A stretch of 15,634 bases of DNA from NCBI GenBank assembly GCA_027318525.1, contig DAHVPA010000018.1, positions 1-15,634 on the forward strand, in the 5' to 3' direction. The notes below the pieces were generated by a model. That model worked only from the letters and a program-made list of their open reading frames with translations. It made no database searches and had not been told where the DNA came from. Shown here piece after piece: positions 7,004 to 14,420 of this stretch (within the stretch, counting starts at the first letter, position 1; every line of letters starts with the position of its first letter). Position numbers and translations under genes: made by a program. Source of the stretch: Candidatus Cloacimonadota bacterium. GTDB taxonomy: Bacteria > Cloacimonadota > Cloacimonadia > Cloacimonadales > Cloacimonadaceae.

Positions 7004-8134
7004 TTATTTATGTTTATAGATGTTGATGGGTGCTTCTATGCCGTTGTAAATAGGTGCATTATTGTCAAACTGGTCAGGAGTAACCTGAATCCAGATGGCA
7101 AGGTAGCTGTCCACAGGCAGAGCATCCACAAAGGGAAGATTAAAATAAACCGATTGCGCAAGGTCTGCCCCCTGCAGTGATTTGGTGCCTTTGGCAAGCA
7201 CCACATTGCGGCAAGGGTCTCCTACTGAATTGTTATAACTGGAGACTTTTTCCAGGATTGCATACTTTAGCTTAAACGTATTGGCATCAAGGCTCTGATC
7301 CAGCAAATCCAGCCGGATGGAACCGCTCAGAGTCTGACCGTTGATTACATAATCCAGGTTGGTCAGATTGATTTTTGAATCAGTGGCGGCGATTTGAGCT
7401 ACCAATTGGTCAAAAACTGGCTGAAACTGAGTATCCTGCCCGATTATCAGCCGATTGGTTCCCTGAAAGACGACGCTGGGCATGTCGGGATAACCGTAAT
7501 AGCCATATACGTCCTGATTGCCGATATCCATCGGGTCGCTCAGATGATATTCCAGATAGGTAAGGTTATAAGGATTCTGAACCTGCAACTCGTGCAGATA
7601 ACTTTCCACAATCGGACAGTTGGGACAGGTCTGGTAGGTGAAAGTCTCGATAAACACCCTCTGTTTAAACGTTACAGGCGGGCAGCAGGATTCGCGGTTG
7701 CCATAAAGCTTCCAGTTGCTGCCGCGTTTGATGATTTCCTCGCCGTAAAAGGTGCTGTCAGCTACTATTACCTTATTGTTGTCAGATGCTGTCAGCCTCC
7801 AGGTGACCAGTGCCAGTGTATCTTCTTCCGTAAAAGGTTGAACCGATTGGAACTGCACATTGAAAGCGATGTTCGGGTAACTATCCAGCAAATCCAGGAA
7901 CCAGGCTTCGCGGTCTGCTTTCTGCTGGCTGTTATGCAGATAATCGTCATCATAAAAAGCCATGACGGCTGCCACATCCGCAGAGTCAGAGGCATCAAAA
8001 GCGCTTTGCAGCGGTTCAAACAGCCGGGTTTCGAGATCTTCCTGCGCTGCCGGTTTGAATGCGTGGTCAAACCTGTCGCAGCTTGCGCTCAGCAGTGCCA
8101 CAAGCATGATCAGGCAATATATCAGCTTATTCAT
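7004..8134 (-). CDS. Lipoprotein with NTF2-like and Omp28/thioredoxin-like domains
   Basis: 376 residues. A lipoprotein signal peptide ends LLSAS|C (lipid-bearing Cys19), followed by Asp20, an inner-membrane retention signal in enterobacteria that may not apply here. Residues about 33-147 look like an NTF2/SnoaL-type domain (FDASDSADVAAVMAFYDDDY...GSNWKLYGN). From about 157 an Omp28-like thioredoxin fold begins with FIETFTYQTCPNCP (Cys170, Cys173) and a cis-proline segment, YPDMPSVVFQG (Pro219). Further cysteines are 150-151 (CCPP) just before the thioredoxin domain, and 308. Start ATG 8134 has GGGAG 7 nt upstream, placed in the 17-nt gap after dsbD. Likely a membrane-anchored thiol-disulfide carrier receiving electrons from DsbD. 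The combination of domains is by eye and the NTF2 part is the less certain. Confidence 0.82.
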   Translation of the reverse strand: MNKLIYCLIMLVALLSASCDRFDHAFKPAAQEDLETRLFEPLQSAFDASDSADVAAVMAFYDDDYLHNSQQKADREAWFLDLLDSYPNIAFNVQFQSVQPFTEEDTLALVTWRLTASDNNKVIVADSTFYGEEIIKRGSNWKLYGNRESCCPPVTFKQRVFIETFTYQTCPNCPIVESYLHELQVQNPYNLTYLEYHLSDPMDIGNQDVYGYYGYPDMPSVVFQGTNRLIIGQDTQFQPVFDQLVAQIAATDSKINLTNLDYVINGQTLSGSIRLDLLDQSLDANTFKLKYAILEKVSSYNNSVGDPCRNVVLAKGTKSLQGADLAQSVYFNLPFVDALPVDSYLAIWIQVTPDQFDNNAPIYNGIEAPINIYKHK

Positions 8135-8151
8135 TATTTATCTCCCATTGC

Positions 8152-9954
8152 TCAGGGAATCTGTTCCAGAGCAGTCTTAACCATCGGAATGGTGATTATT
8201 TCCGGGAACAGAACTGGTTCTTTGCCCGGTATCAGTAATACATAAAAGGGAACTCCCGCCCTGCCATATTTCTTCATATATGCTTGCATAACAGGATTTT
8301 TCCGGGTAAAGTCACCTCTTACCAGCGCTACGTTTTTAGCTGCGAACGCTTCTTTCATGGTCTGGGTGGTGGTGACTGTCTTTTCATTGGATAGGCAGGT
8401 CATGCACCATTTGGCACCGAAATCTATAAACACCGGTTTTCCCTGGCTGACCAAAGAATCGACCAGTTCCGGACTGAAATTAAGCCAGCCTTCAAAGCCT
8501 TGTTCCGTGGAAACATTCTCACTGGAAACCGGCTCTGCACTTTTCCCCATGGGAAGGAAAATCCAGGCAGAACCTGCAATGACCAGGATTGCCAGCAGAG
8601 TGAATATCCACTGGGTGGATTTTTTGTGCTCAAGGCGCACAAATCTGCCGTAGAGCCAGGTGGCAAAGCCCAGGCAGAGCAGATAAATCAGGACTTTGAG
8701 CAGGTAAGCTCCGCCATTTTGCTGATAAACCACGTGCAGCAGCCAGATAGCTGTTGCCAGCAGCAGGAAGCCCATTACTTCCTTGAAGATATTCATCCAT
8801 TCGCCCGGTCTGGGAATGATTTTCATCAGTTTGGGATTGAGTCCCAGCAGGATAAAGGGCAGTGCCAGTCCCAGTCCGATTAACAGGAAGAAGAGGATGA
8901 TGAGAACGGGTGGCTGGGCAAAAGCAAACCCCAGGGCAGTGCCCAACATCGGTGCAGAGCAGGGGGTTGCCAGCAGCACGGCAAAGATACCGCTGAAAAA
9001 GGAACCGCCGATGCCGCCTTTTCCGGATGCTTTGGTGGCGGCGTTCATGCCGGGAGGGCTGATGATAAAGACATCAAACAAGCTCAGGGCAAAGACAAAT
9101 ATCATCGAGGTCAACACCAGCACAAAAGCGGTATTCTGGAACTGGAAGCCCCAGCCCACTGATTCACCCGCCAGCTTGAGAATTACAATCACAGCCGCCA
9201 GCGCCAGGAAGGAAACAAGAATCCCTCCGGTATAGGCGAAGGAATGCTTCATAATCACGGATTTATCTTCATGCGCCTGTTTAACAATGCTCATCGCTTT
9301 GATGGAAAGCACTGGCAGCACGCAGGGCATAATATTCAGGATAATGCCGCCCAGAAACGCCATGAGCAGATACTTCCAGATGTTGCCGGAAGTCTTTTGC
9401 ACCGGTGTCTGAGCCGGCAGAGGTTGAGCCGAGGCAGAGGTATCCGCAGGCTGAATGCTGTCTGCTGGTTCCGTTGTGACGGCAGTTGTAACAGCTTCCG
9501 GTGTGGCAATGTTGAGGATAAAATCTTTGGTCACTGTTTCCGGAGCTTCGCAGGAGCCGGTGTCAAAACAGATGTTATAACCCATTTCCGCTTGCACAGC
9601 CAGTTTCCCGCCCTTGGCGTCAGCTTTGACGGTAAAGGGCAGCTTCAAAGTGATTTTCCCCGTGTATTGCCATTCGCCTTCATCAGTCCTGACAGCCGGT
9701 TCGGGATAGGCGGTCTTGCCGAAGCTTAGTCCCACAGCAGCAGCTTTCAGATAAAAGTAGTCTTCCTCACCCGGGATATATGACTGGTGCATCCCCGGGG
9801 GGATTATCATCTCTGCTCTGACAAAGCCCTTGTCACCCGGTTTGAGTTCCGGGGCTGAAAGACTCAGCGTCACCTTGGCGGTGGCAAACAGTCCTCCTGC
9901 CAGCCAGAGCAATGCCAGCAGCATCAAGAATGTTCTGGTTTTCTTCACCTGCAT
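8152..9954 (-). CDS. dsbD: DsbD-family transmembrane thiol:disulfide reductase
   Basis: 600 residues, normal for DsbD. After a signal peptide (1-24), the periplasmic alpha domain carries the CX5C pair NICFDTGSCEAP (Cys129, Cys135). An Ala/Pro/Thr-rich linker (about 151-189) leads to a multi-spanning membrane domain with Cys211 (NIMPCVLPVLSIKA) and Cys332 (ATPCSAPMLGTALGFA), the pair that moves electrons across the membrane. The C-terminal gamma thioredoxin domain has WCMTC (Cys517, Cys520) and cis-proline GVPFYVL. All six key cysteines are present. It takes electrons from cytoplasmic thioredoxin and delivers them to periplasmic proteins. It is the first gene of the operon and supplies the likely targets encoded behind it (lipoprotein, TlpA-like protein, surface thioredoxin-like protein). 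Start ATG 9954 has GAGG close upstream (about 2-3 nt spacing, short). Confidence 0.95.
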   Translation of the reverse strand: MQVKKTRTFLMLLALLWLAGGLFATAKVTLSLSAPELKPGDKGFVRAEMIIPPGMHQSYIPGEEDYFYLKAAAVGLSFGKTAYPEPAVRTDEGEWQYTGKITLKLPFTVKADAKGGKLAVQAEMGYNICFDTGSCEAPETVTKDFILNIATPEAVTTAVTTEPADSIQPADTSASAQPLPAQTPVQKTSGNIWKYLLMAFLGGIILNIMPCVLPVLSIKAMSIVKQAHEDKSVIMKHSFAYTGGILVSFLALAAVIVILKLAGESVGWGFQFQNTAFVLVLTSMIFVFALSLFDVFIISPPGMNAATKASGKGGIGGSFFSGIFAVLLATPCSAPMLGTALGFAFAQPPVLIILFFLLIGLGLALPFILLGLNPKLMKIIPRPGEWMNIFKEVMGFLLLATAIWLLHVVYQQNGGAYLLKVLIYLLCLGFATWLYGRFVRLEHKKSTQWIFTLLAILVIAGSAWIFLPMGKSAEPVSSENVSTEQGFEGWLNFSPELVDSLVSQGKPVFIDFGAKWCMTCLSNEKTVTTTQTMKEAFAAKNVALVRGDFTRKNPVMQAYMKKYGRAGVPFYVLLIPGKEPVLFPEIITIPMVKTALEQIP

Positions 9955-9997
9955 TTCCTCATATTTATTTTTTTCGATTTATTACTTACTAATCCTT

Positions 9998-10027
9998 ATT
10001 ATATTTATGCAGATTTTATTCCATTAA
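9998..10027 (-). promoter_or_regulatory. Candidate promoter of the dsbD operon
   Basis: On the minus strand a perfect TATAAT (9998-10003) is preceded, 18 nt away, by TTAATG (10022-10027, a weak -35). The start would fall about 37 nt before the dsbD ATG. A TTGACT at 10040-10045 is a better -35 by itself, but its nearest -10-like box (TAAAAT, 10013-10018) is 21 nt away. Weak evidence, but the position is right and no terminator separates the genes downstream. Confidence 0.35.
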
Positions 10028-10190
10028 GAATCACTAATCAGTCAAGGAAAACTATCTTATATCATCCCGGCGGTATGGGCAAGTCACAACCTGCCTTTGT
10101 GAAGAGCTTGCTTGTCAGCAATGAGGTAACTTTCTTAACTGCTGTTAACCTACCCGCCACAACCTTTTCGAATAGACTTCCCTGAGAGTC

Positions 10191-10211
10191 TGCAGAGACT
10201 AAGTCTCTGTA
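10191..10211. repeat. 21-nt near-perfect palindrome, operator-like
   Basis: CAGAGACT (10193-10200), a single central A, then AGTCTCTG (10202-10209) form a perfect dyad; one mismatch and one further matching pair extend it to 10191-10211. The half-site motif reappears beside it (GAGTCTGCAGAGACT upstream, ACTCTCTGC twice downstream to about 10232), so the segment is locally repetitive. A one-base centre is too tight for an RNA hairpin and fits a dimeric DNA-binding site better. No regulator gene is nearby. Confidence 0.45.
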
Positions 10212-10294
10212 TACTCTCTGCAAACTCTCTGCTCAGATTGTGCCCGGTAAACAAATCCGTTAAGAAGTCCTGATTGCCATCCTATTCGTCATCC

Positions 10295-10495
10295 CTGAGC
10301 AGATCGGGGTCCTCAGATAGCATAGCTGTCCGGAGTGAAAGAATGGTATCCAAGCTGTTTATAACCTCAAAGATACTACGGTACGAAGCAATGCTAAGAT
10401 TGCTTAGCTTGCATAGACATTGTGAATTCTTATTTCTTAATTAACACAGACTAGCCTGTGTCCATCCTCCTGCCTGATCCCTGCGCCAGGGCGCA
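10295..10495. repeat. Cluster of short inverted repeats
   Basis: Four separate dyads: CTGAG 10295-10299 with CTCAG 10312-10316; GCTAAG 10393-10398 with CTTAGC 10403-10408 (overlapping an alternative AAGCAA 10386-10391 with TTGCTT 10400-10405); ACACAG 10444-10449 with CTGTGT 10456-10461; and TGCGC 10482-10486 with GCGCA 10491-10495 (overlapping CCCTG/CAGGG 10479-10491). None has a T-tract, so none looks like a terminator. Each is short and could occur by chance; the density is what stands out. Confidence 0.4.
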
Positions 10496-10561
10496 ACTAT
10501 TAAACAAGGGGATAGTCACATCTGAGCAACTCTCAATTAAGGGTTGGTAATGTCTTGCTGC

Positions 10562-10590
10562 TTGACAATTTTATCCTTTGTTGAAAATTA
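10562..10590 (+). promoter_or_regulatory. Candidate promoter of the ABC ATPase gene
   Basis: A perfect TTGACA (10562-10567) is followed after 17 nt by AAATTA (10585-10590), a poor -10; GAAAAT at 10583-10588 is an alternative with a 15-nt spacer. The leader would be very short (about 12-15 nt), just enough to hold the AAAGGAG ribosome site at 10597-10602. Confidence 0.35.
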
Positions 10591-10608
10591 GAGATAAAGG
10601 AGTTTTCC

Positions 10609-11712
10609 ATGGCAAAGGTAACTGTTTCCAACATAAACAAGATATATGACAATGGCTTTCAGGCGGTTTACAATGCCTGTTTTGTGGCTGAAGATAAAGA
10701 ATTTGTGGTGCTGGTGGGACCCTCCGGCTGTGGCAAGACCACCATCCTGCGCATGATTGCGGGTTTGGAGAGCATCACTTCCGGCGAGATTAAAATCGGT
10801 GATACATTGGTCAATAACGTCCTGCCCAAGGACCGCGACATTGCCATGGTCTTTCAGAATTATGCCCTTTATCCGCACATGACTGTGTATGAAAACATGG
10901 CGTTTGCCCTCAAACTGCGTGGTGTATCCAAAGCTGAAATCGATAAGAAAGTGATGCATGCAGCAGGTTTGCTGGGCATCGAATCCATGCTGCAGAGCCG
11001 TCCGGGACAGCTTTCCGGCGGTCAGAGGCAAAGGGTTGCCCTGGGTCGCGCCATTGTCCGCAATCCCAAGGTCTTTTTGTTTGATGAGCCGCTTTCCAAC
11101 CTCGATGCCAAGCTGCGCGTGCAGATGCGTTCTGAAATCGTCAAGCTGCACCAGCAACTGGAAAACACCATGATTTATGTAACCCATGACCAGACCGAAG
11201 CCATGACCATGGCGGGCAAAATCGTGGTGATGAAAGACGGCGTCATCCAGCAGATTGATGTGCCCCTGACTGTTTACAACCATCCTGCCAACCTCTTTGT
11301 AGCGGGCTTTATCGGCAGCCCTGCCATCAATATCATAGAAGGCAGCCTCAAAGCCGGCAAAGACGGTCTGGACTTTGTCTGTGCTGATTTTTCGCTGGCG
11401 CTTACCCCGCAGCAGAGTGAGTTGCTTGCCGCTTACAAGGATAAGGACATCACCTTCGGCATCCGTCCCGAAGATATCTATGATTCCCGCTTTGACACTC
11501 TGGTTGCCCAGCCCCGTAAAATTGAAGTAGTCTGCGAAATCATCGAACCACTCGGCAATGAATACATCGTTTATTTGAAATCATCCAGCTATAAATTCAC
11601 CGCCCGTTTTGACCCCAAAGACCTGCCTCCCAAGGGGACTCCCTTCTCCGTCACTATGGAGATGGCAAAGGTGCATTTCTTTGATAAGGATACCGAAGTC
11701 TGCCTGATATAA
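10609..11712 (+). CDS. MalK/UgpC-type ABC transporter ATP-binding protein
   Basis: 367 residues, the standard length for this family. The nucleotide-binding domain is complete: Walker A GPSGCGKTT (37-45), Q-loop VFQNYALYPHMTVYENMAFAL (Gln83), signature LSGGQRQRVALGRAI (135-149), Walker B VFLFDEPLSNLDAKLR (155-170) and switch His193 in VTHDQTEAMTMAGK. The C-terminal part from about 240 is the OB/TOBE regulatory region (ITFGIRPEDIYDSRF). This family powers uptake of sugars, sugar oligomers or glycerol-3-phosphate, and one ATPase often serves several permeases. No permease or binding protein is in the window, so the substrate cannot be read. ATG 10609 has AAAGGAG 6 nt upstream. The next gene starts 15 nt after the stop and is probably cotranscribed. 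Confidence 0.95.
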   Translation: MAKVTVSNINKIYDNGFQAVYNACFVAEDKEFVVLVGPSGCGKTTILRMIAGLESITSGEIKIGDTLVNNVLPKDRDIAMVFQNYALYPHMTVYENMAFALKLRGVSKAEIDKKVMHAAGLLGIESMLQSRPGQLSGGQRQRVALGRAIVRNPKVFLFDEPLSNLDAKLRVQMRSEIVKLHQQLENTMIYVTHDQTEAMTMAGKIVVMKDGVIQQIDVPLTVYNHPANLFVAGFIGSPAINIIEGSLKAGKDGLDFVCADFSLALTPQQSELLAAYKDKDITFGIRPEDIYDSRFDTLVAQPRKIEVVCEIIEPLGNEYIVYLKSSSYKFTARFDPKDLPPKGTPFSVTMEMAKVHFFDKDTEVCLI

Positions 11713-11727
11713 CCTGACAGGAGCATC

Positions 11728-12525
11728 ATGAACAGATTGGCGCGCTGCTTGGTTGCCTTATTATGGCTGGTGACAGGTGCCGCTGCTCTTCACAGCCTCG
11801 AATCTTTACCGGTGATAAATCCTGTCCTGCTTGCCACCGGAGGACTTTCCGCCCTGACTGATGACCCTGCCGCTTCTGTTCTCAATCCGGTTGCGGGGGA
11901 AGGCGGAGTTTCCACATCCACCGGCTGGATTCACAAACTGAATGAGCTCAGCCAATATGACATTGCCTCCGTTCTCAGCTTTCAGAGCAACAGCATGTTT
12001 GCCGGCTGGCAGGCACTCAATCATGACGATTACAAACGTCAGGACATCCGTTTCGGCATCCGCTGTTCCTATGCCTTTTTCCGCGCCGGAGTGGGATACA
12101 AGCTCATGTTTGACGAGATTCCCGGCTATGGCAGCGCTCGGGATGAAAGGCTGACTGCCGGACTAAGGCTCAAATACCGTAAAGCCACCTTGGACATAGG
12201 CTCCGAACACCGCCTGCCCATTGATGATACCAACCGGCTCAATTGCGGCAGCTTTAATCTCTGTCTGGCGCAAAAGCTGGAAGACAGTTTCGTCCTGGCG
12301 GCGGGGTTGGAAACCTGCAAATCTGAAGGCAATCATTATAAACTCGGATGCCGCTATAAAATCACGCCCAACTTCTCCGGCATCACGTCCTGGACCAGCA
12401 ATCCCGGACGCTTTGGAGTAGGCACCACCTTCAACCTTGGCACGCTCCGCATCTCCTATGCCCTGCAGACACATCCCGAGCTGGATTGGAGCCACACAGT
12501 CGGCATCACGCTCATGTTTCCGTAA
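11728..12525 (+). CDS. Predicted outer-membrane β-barrel protein (PorV/PorQ-like appearance)
   Basis: 265 residues. A signal peptide (MNRLARCLVALLWLVTGAAA) is followed by the short segment LLATGGLSALTDDPAASVLNPVAG. This is reminiscent of the N-terminal 'A...DDPxA...NPA' element of PorV/PorQ/UPF0164-like barrels of the FCB group. The rest is alternating β-strand pattern (FRAGVGYKLMF, LRLKYRKATLDIGSEH, FGVGTTFNLGTLRISYAL, TVGITLMFP), ending in an aromatic next to the last residue. AGGAG lies about 4 nt before ATG 11728. It follows the ABC ATPase by 15 nt, suggesting an operon. I do not recognise a specific family; an outer-membrane location is likely, and the role is unknown. Confidence 0.72.
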   Translation: MNRLARCLVALLWLVTGAAALHSLESLPVINPVLLATGGLSALTDDPAASVLNPVAGEGGVSTSTGWIHKLNELSQYDIASVLSFQSNSMFAGWQALNHDDYKRQDIRFGIRCSYAFFRAGVGYKLMFDEIPGYGSARDERLTAGLRLKYRKATLDIGSEHRLPIDDTNRLNCGSFNLCLAQKLEDSFVLAAGLETCKSEGNHYKLGCRYKITPNFSGITSWTSNPGRFGVGTTFNLGTLRISYALQTHPELDWSHTVGITLMFP

Positions 12526-12609
12526 ATCCCGCATTTTTAAGTCGGATTTTTCCTTACTAATTCCCTTAGTGTTGATTCAATTTTTAAGAATATAACCTGT
12601 GAGGAAGAT

Positions 12610-14250
12610 ATGAGGATTTTGCGCAGTAATGCGTTTCTTCTGCTCTTAATTGTAATGCTTATACCGGCATTTTTGTATGGTTCGCAGCTTGATTACAGTA
12701 TCGACAGTATAACTGTCTCTGACCCGATAGATTTATTTGAATATGATTATCCGGAGCTTACAGAACTGTCCTATGACGATTACGATCTTAAGGTATGGCT
12801 ACCGAAACCTGGTTATAATGCATCTTTACAAAAAGAACCCGCCCTACTACTGGAAACACGGCATAACTATATTCCTCACCGCAAGTACCTGACCAACCGC
12901 TTTCTGCTTATTCCGGAGCATAATACTACCGGCTTTGTACCCAATGCGTATGTGGTTTATTACCAGAAATTGCGTAAAGCATATTATCCGGAAAACATCG
13001 GTCAGGCTGGGCTGTTTTTTACTTCTGCAGGACTGGTCAAACAAGTTGTCTTGGGCAGTTATAGTCTCAAAGCAGGGGAAGGTCTTTGCCTGGGCAATCA
13101 TTCGAGTAAAAACAATGAAAACTATGGTATATACAAAGCTTTTACATTATCGCATCCTGTCATGAGCGGGGCTGCAGTTCAGCTTCAATATCATAAACTG
13201 GAAGGAGTGATCTGGCTTGCTCAAACAGAGCGCCTTGCCGCGATGGAAGGCGATAAAATCCTCAAGCTCTATGAATCCCTCATCAGCGACCTGAAGGACA
13301 AGGATAAAATCCAGGAGAAAACCAACGGCATTATAACTTCATACAGCTATAGAAAGAACAAGCTTGGTTTCCATTATTACCGGCAGGATTACAGCAAGCA
13401 GTTTGCCGATTCCACCCTTATTCCCGTTTCCGATGTCTTTGGCATATGGGGATTATTCAAGAGCCGAGAGTATTCACTCAGCGCAGAGGCAGACCTGATA
13501 GATAACAAGTTAGCCGGTGGAGGCAATTTTAAATATCATAACAGGAAATGGGTCCACACTTTACGTTATATCTACAGACCGGATACGGGTCCGCTGTCCT
13601 TTTCCCGCACCAAACAGGTATTCGGGCAAAAGACTGGAGCCCAGGAGATAAGCTGGGATGCCCAATATGCCCCTGCAGAGCACTTAATCCTGATGACAAG
13701 AATCGCTGCCTATAATGAACTAAACCGGGATATTGAGACCAAGTGGAAGGAAAGGCTGATTCTGTCTGCCGAATGGAGGGATAACACCCATAGGACAGGA
13801 CTTACCTGGTATCGTTTCCAAAGGGATGCGGTGTCTGCCTATGATTCACTTGGAACTGAGATTTTACCTACGCAAAACAGGCTAAAGGCGCATTGGTATC
13901 AGGACCTAAACTGCTTTCTTGAGGTTGGTTCTGTCATCCAATACCAGCACTATCTTGACAGGAACTTCTCTAAAAACGGATTTACCCTTCAGCAGTTCCT
14001 GCTTTACCGTTACAAGACATTACGTGCCAAGATAACTTATCTTGGCAGAGTGAATCAGAAAAGCAGCTATGTGCCCTCGGAATACCTGGCAGACGAGGAA
14101 CTCCTCCTTCAGGGCGGCTCTGATTCCGCTCTGCGTTTGAAGGCTGATTACAGAATCGGTAAGCTGATCGATTTGGGACTGGGCACCTATTTCCCTTTCA
14201 AAAAAACAGAAAGCCGCTCATTCAGTCTTAACCTTAGGACTGCTTTCTAA
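12610..14250 (+). CDS. Predicted outer-membrane β-barrel protein, unknown function
   Basis: 546 residues. A signal peptide (MRILRSNAFLLLLIVMLIPAFLYG) is followed by an acidic, Tyr-rich N-terminal segment (about 25-65: DSITVSDPIDLFEYDYPELT, then ELSYDDYDLK). The rest has the pattern of long amphipathic β-strands with charged loops, closing with SFSLNLRTAF (terminal Phe). The stretch QVVLGSYSLKAGEGLCLGNH (about 145-164) resembles the 'LGDYxLxFGQGL' strand seen in helix-hairpin-helix-associated barrel proteins of FCB bacteria, but no helix-hairpin-helix is visible. A charged, probably helical insertion (about 210-240, MEGDKILKLYESLISDLKDK) interrupts the barrel. ATG 12610 has GAGGAAG just upstream. 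It lies 84 nt after the previous gene with no terminator between, so it may be read through or have its own promoter. No function is assignable. Confidence 0.75.
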   Translation: MRILRSNAFLLLLIVMLIPAFLYGSQLDYSIDSITVSDPIDLFEYDYPELTELSYDDYDLKVWLPKPGYNASLQKEPALLLETRHNYIPHRKYLTNRFLLIPEHNTTGFVPNAYVVYYQKLRKAYYPENIGQAGLFFTSAGLVKQVVLGSYSLKAGEGLCLGNHSSKNNENYGIYKAFTLSHPVMSGAAVQLQYHKLEGVIWLAQTERLAAMEGDKILKLYESLISDLKDKDKIQEKTNGIITSYSYRKNKLGFHYYRQDYSKQFADSTLIPVSDVFGIWGLFKSREYSLSAEADLIDNKLAGGGNFKYHNRKWVHTLRYIYRPDTGPLSFSRTKQVFGQKTGAQEISWDAQYAPAEHLILMTRIAAYNELNRDIETKWKERLILSAEWRDNTHRTGLTWYRFQRDAVSAYDSLGTEILPTQNRLKAHWYQDLNCFLEVGSVIQYQHYLDRNFSKNGFTLQQFLLYRYKTLRAKITYLGRVNQKSSYVPSEYLADEELLLQGGSDSALRLKADYRIGKLIDLGLGTYFPFKKTESRSFSLNLRTAF

Positions 14251-14278
14251 ACAAATCCCATTCTTATCATCCATGCTT

Positions 14279-14336
14279 GCTGCGAGGGGTTATCGAGGGC
14301 TAACCCCACGCTGACCCCTCGTTGACCCTTCGCAGC
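14279..14336. repeat. Intergenic inverted repeat built from 11-nt units
   Basis: GCTGCGA (14279-14285) pairs with TCGCAGC (14330-14336), enclosing CGAGGGGT (14283-14290) with ACCCCTCG (14314-14321). A competing pairing is GGGGTTA (14286-14292) with TAACCCC (14301-14307). The right half is also three near-identical 11-nt units in tandem: GCTAACCCCAC (14299), GCTGACCCCTC (14310) and GTTGACCCTTC (14321). No T-tract follows. It sits between two convergent genes. This looks like a mobile or multi-copy intergenic element rather than a terminator; copy number elsewhere is unknown. Confidence 0.6.
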
Positions 14337-14368
14337 GATTATGCAAAAACAGCAGTTTTATCCTCAAT

Positions 14369-14400
14369 AAAAAAGCCGTCAGGAGACTTCCCCGACGGCT
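14369..14400 (-). terminator. Intrinsic terminator of the formiminotransferase-cyclodeaminase gene
   Basis: AGCCGTC (14374-14380) pairs perfectly with GACGGCT (14394-14400), and inner G/C pairs can extend the stem. On the minus strand it is followed by six T residues (14374-14369; the last stem A is part of the tract). It lies 20 nt beyond the TAA stop of the cyclodeaminase gene. On the plus strand it is followed only by GTATTATC, so it may act weakly for the convergent barrel gene. Confidence 0.83.
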
Positions 14401-14420
14401 GTATTATCTGATGCTACAAT

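Larger units (their letters stand above)
9955..10608. other. 654-nt divergent intergenic region without a convincing gene
   Basis: This gap lies between the divergent dsbD operon and the ABC ATPase gene. I find no RNA gene or recognisable protein remnant. It is AT-rich near both ends (candidate promoters) and contains at least five short inverted repeats between 10191 and 10495, listed separately. Bases 10287-10316, read on the minus strand, give CTGAGGACCCCGATCTGC then TCAGGGATGACG. This resembles the 'TCAGGATGACG' intergenic repeats found in many bacteria, but the match is only partial. Confidence 0.6.

Noticed and set aside
7394..8245. 283-codon plus-strand open frame opposite the lipoprotein and dsbD genes
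   Set aside because: It is antisense to a well-supported lipoprotein gene with strong motifs and has no domain or start signal of its own; a shadow frame.
10075..10185. 36-codon plus-strand open frame (begins MGKSQPAFVK) in the long intergenic region
   Set aside because: No Shine-Dalgarno, no recognisable family, and length within chance expectation.
10588..11283. 231-codon minus-strand open frame inside the ABC ATPase gene
   Set aside because: Antisense to complete Walker A/B and signature motifs; His-rich composition typical of a shadow frame.
14299..14331. CRISPR-like array
   Set aside because: Units are 11 nt, adjacent without spacers and inside a palindrome.
14279..14336. Intrinsic terminator for the plus-strand barrel gene
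   Set aside because: The stems are strong but no T-tract follows in either direction.
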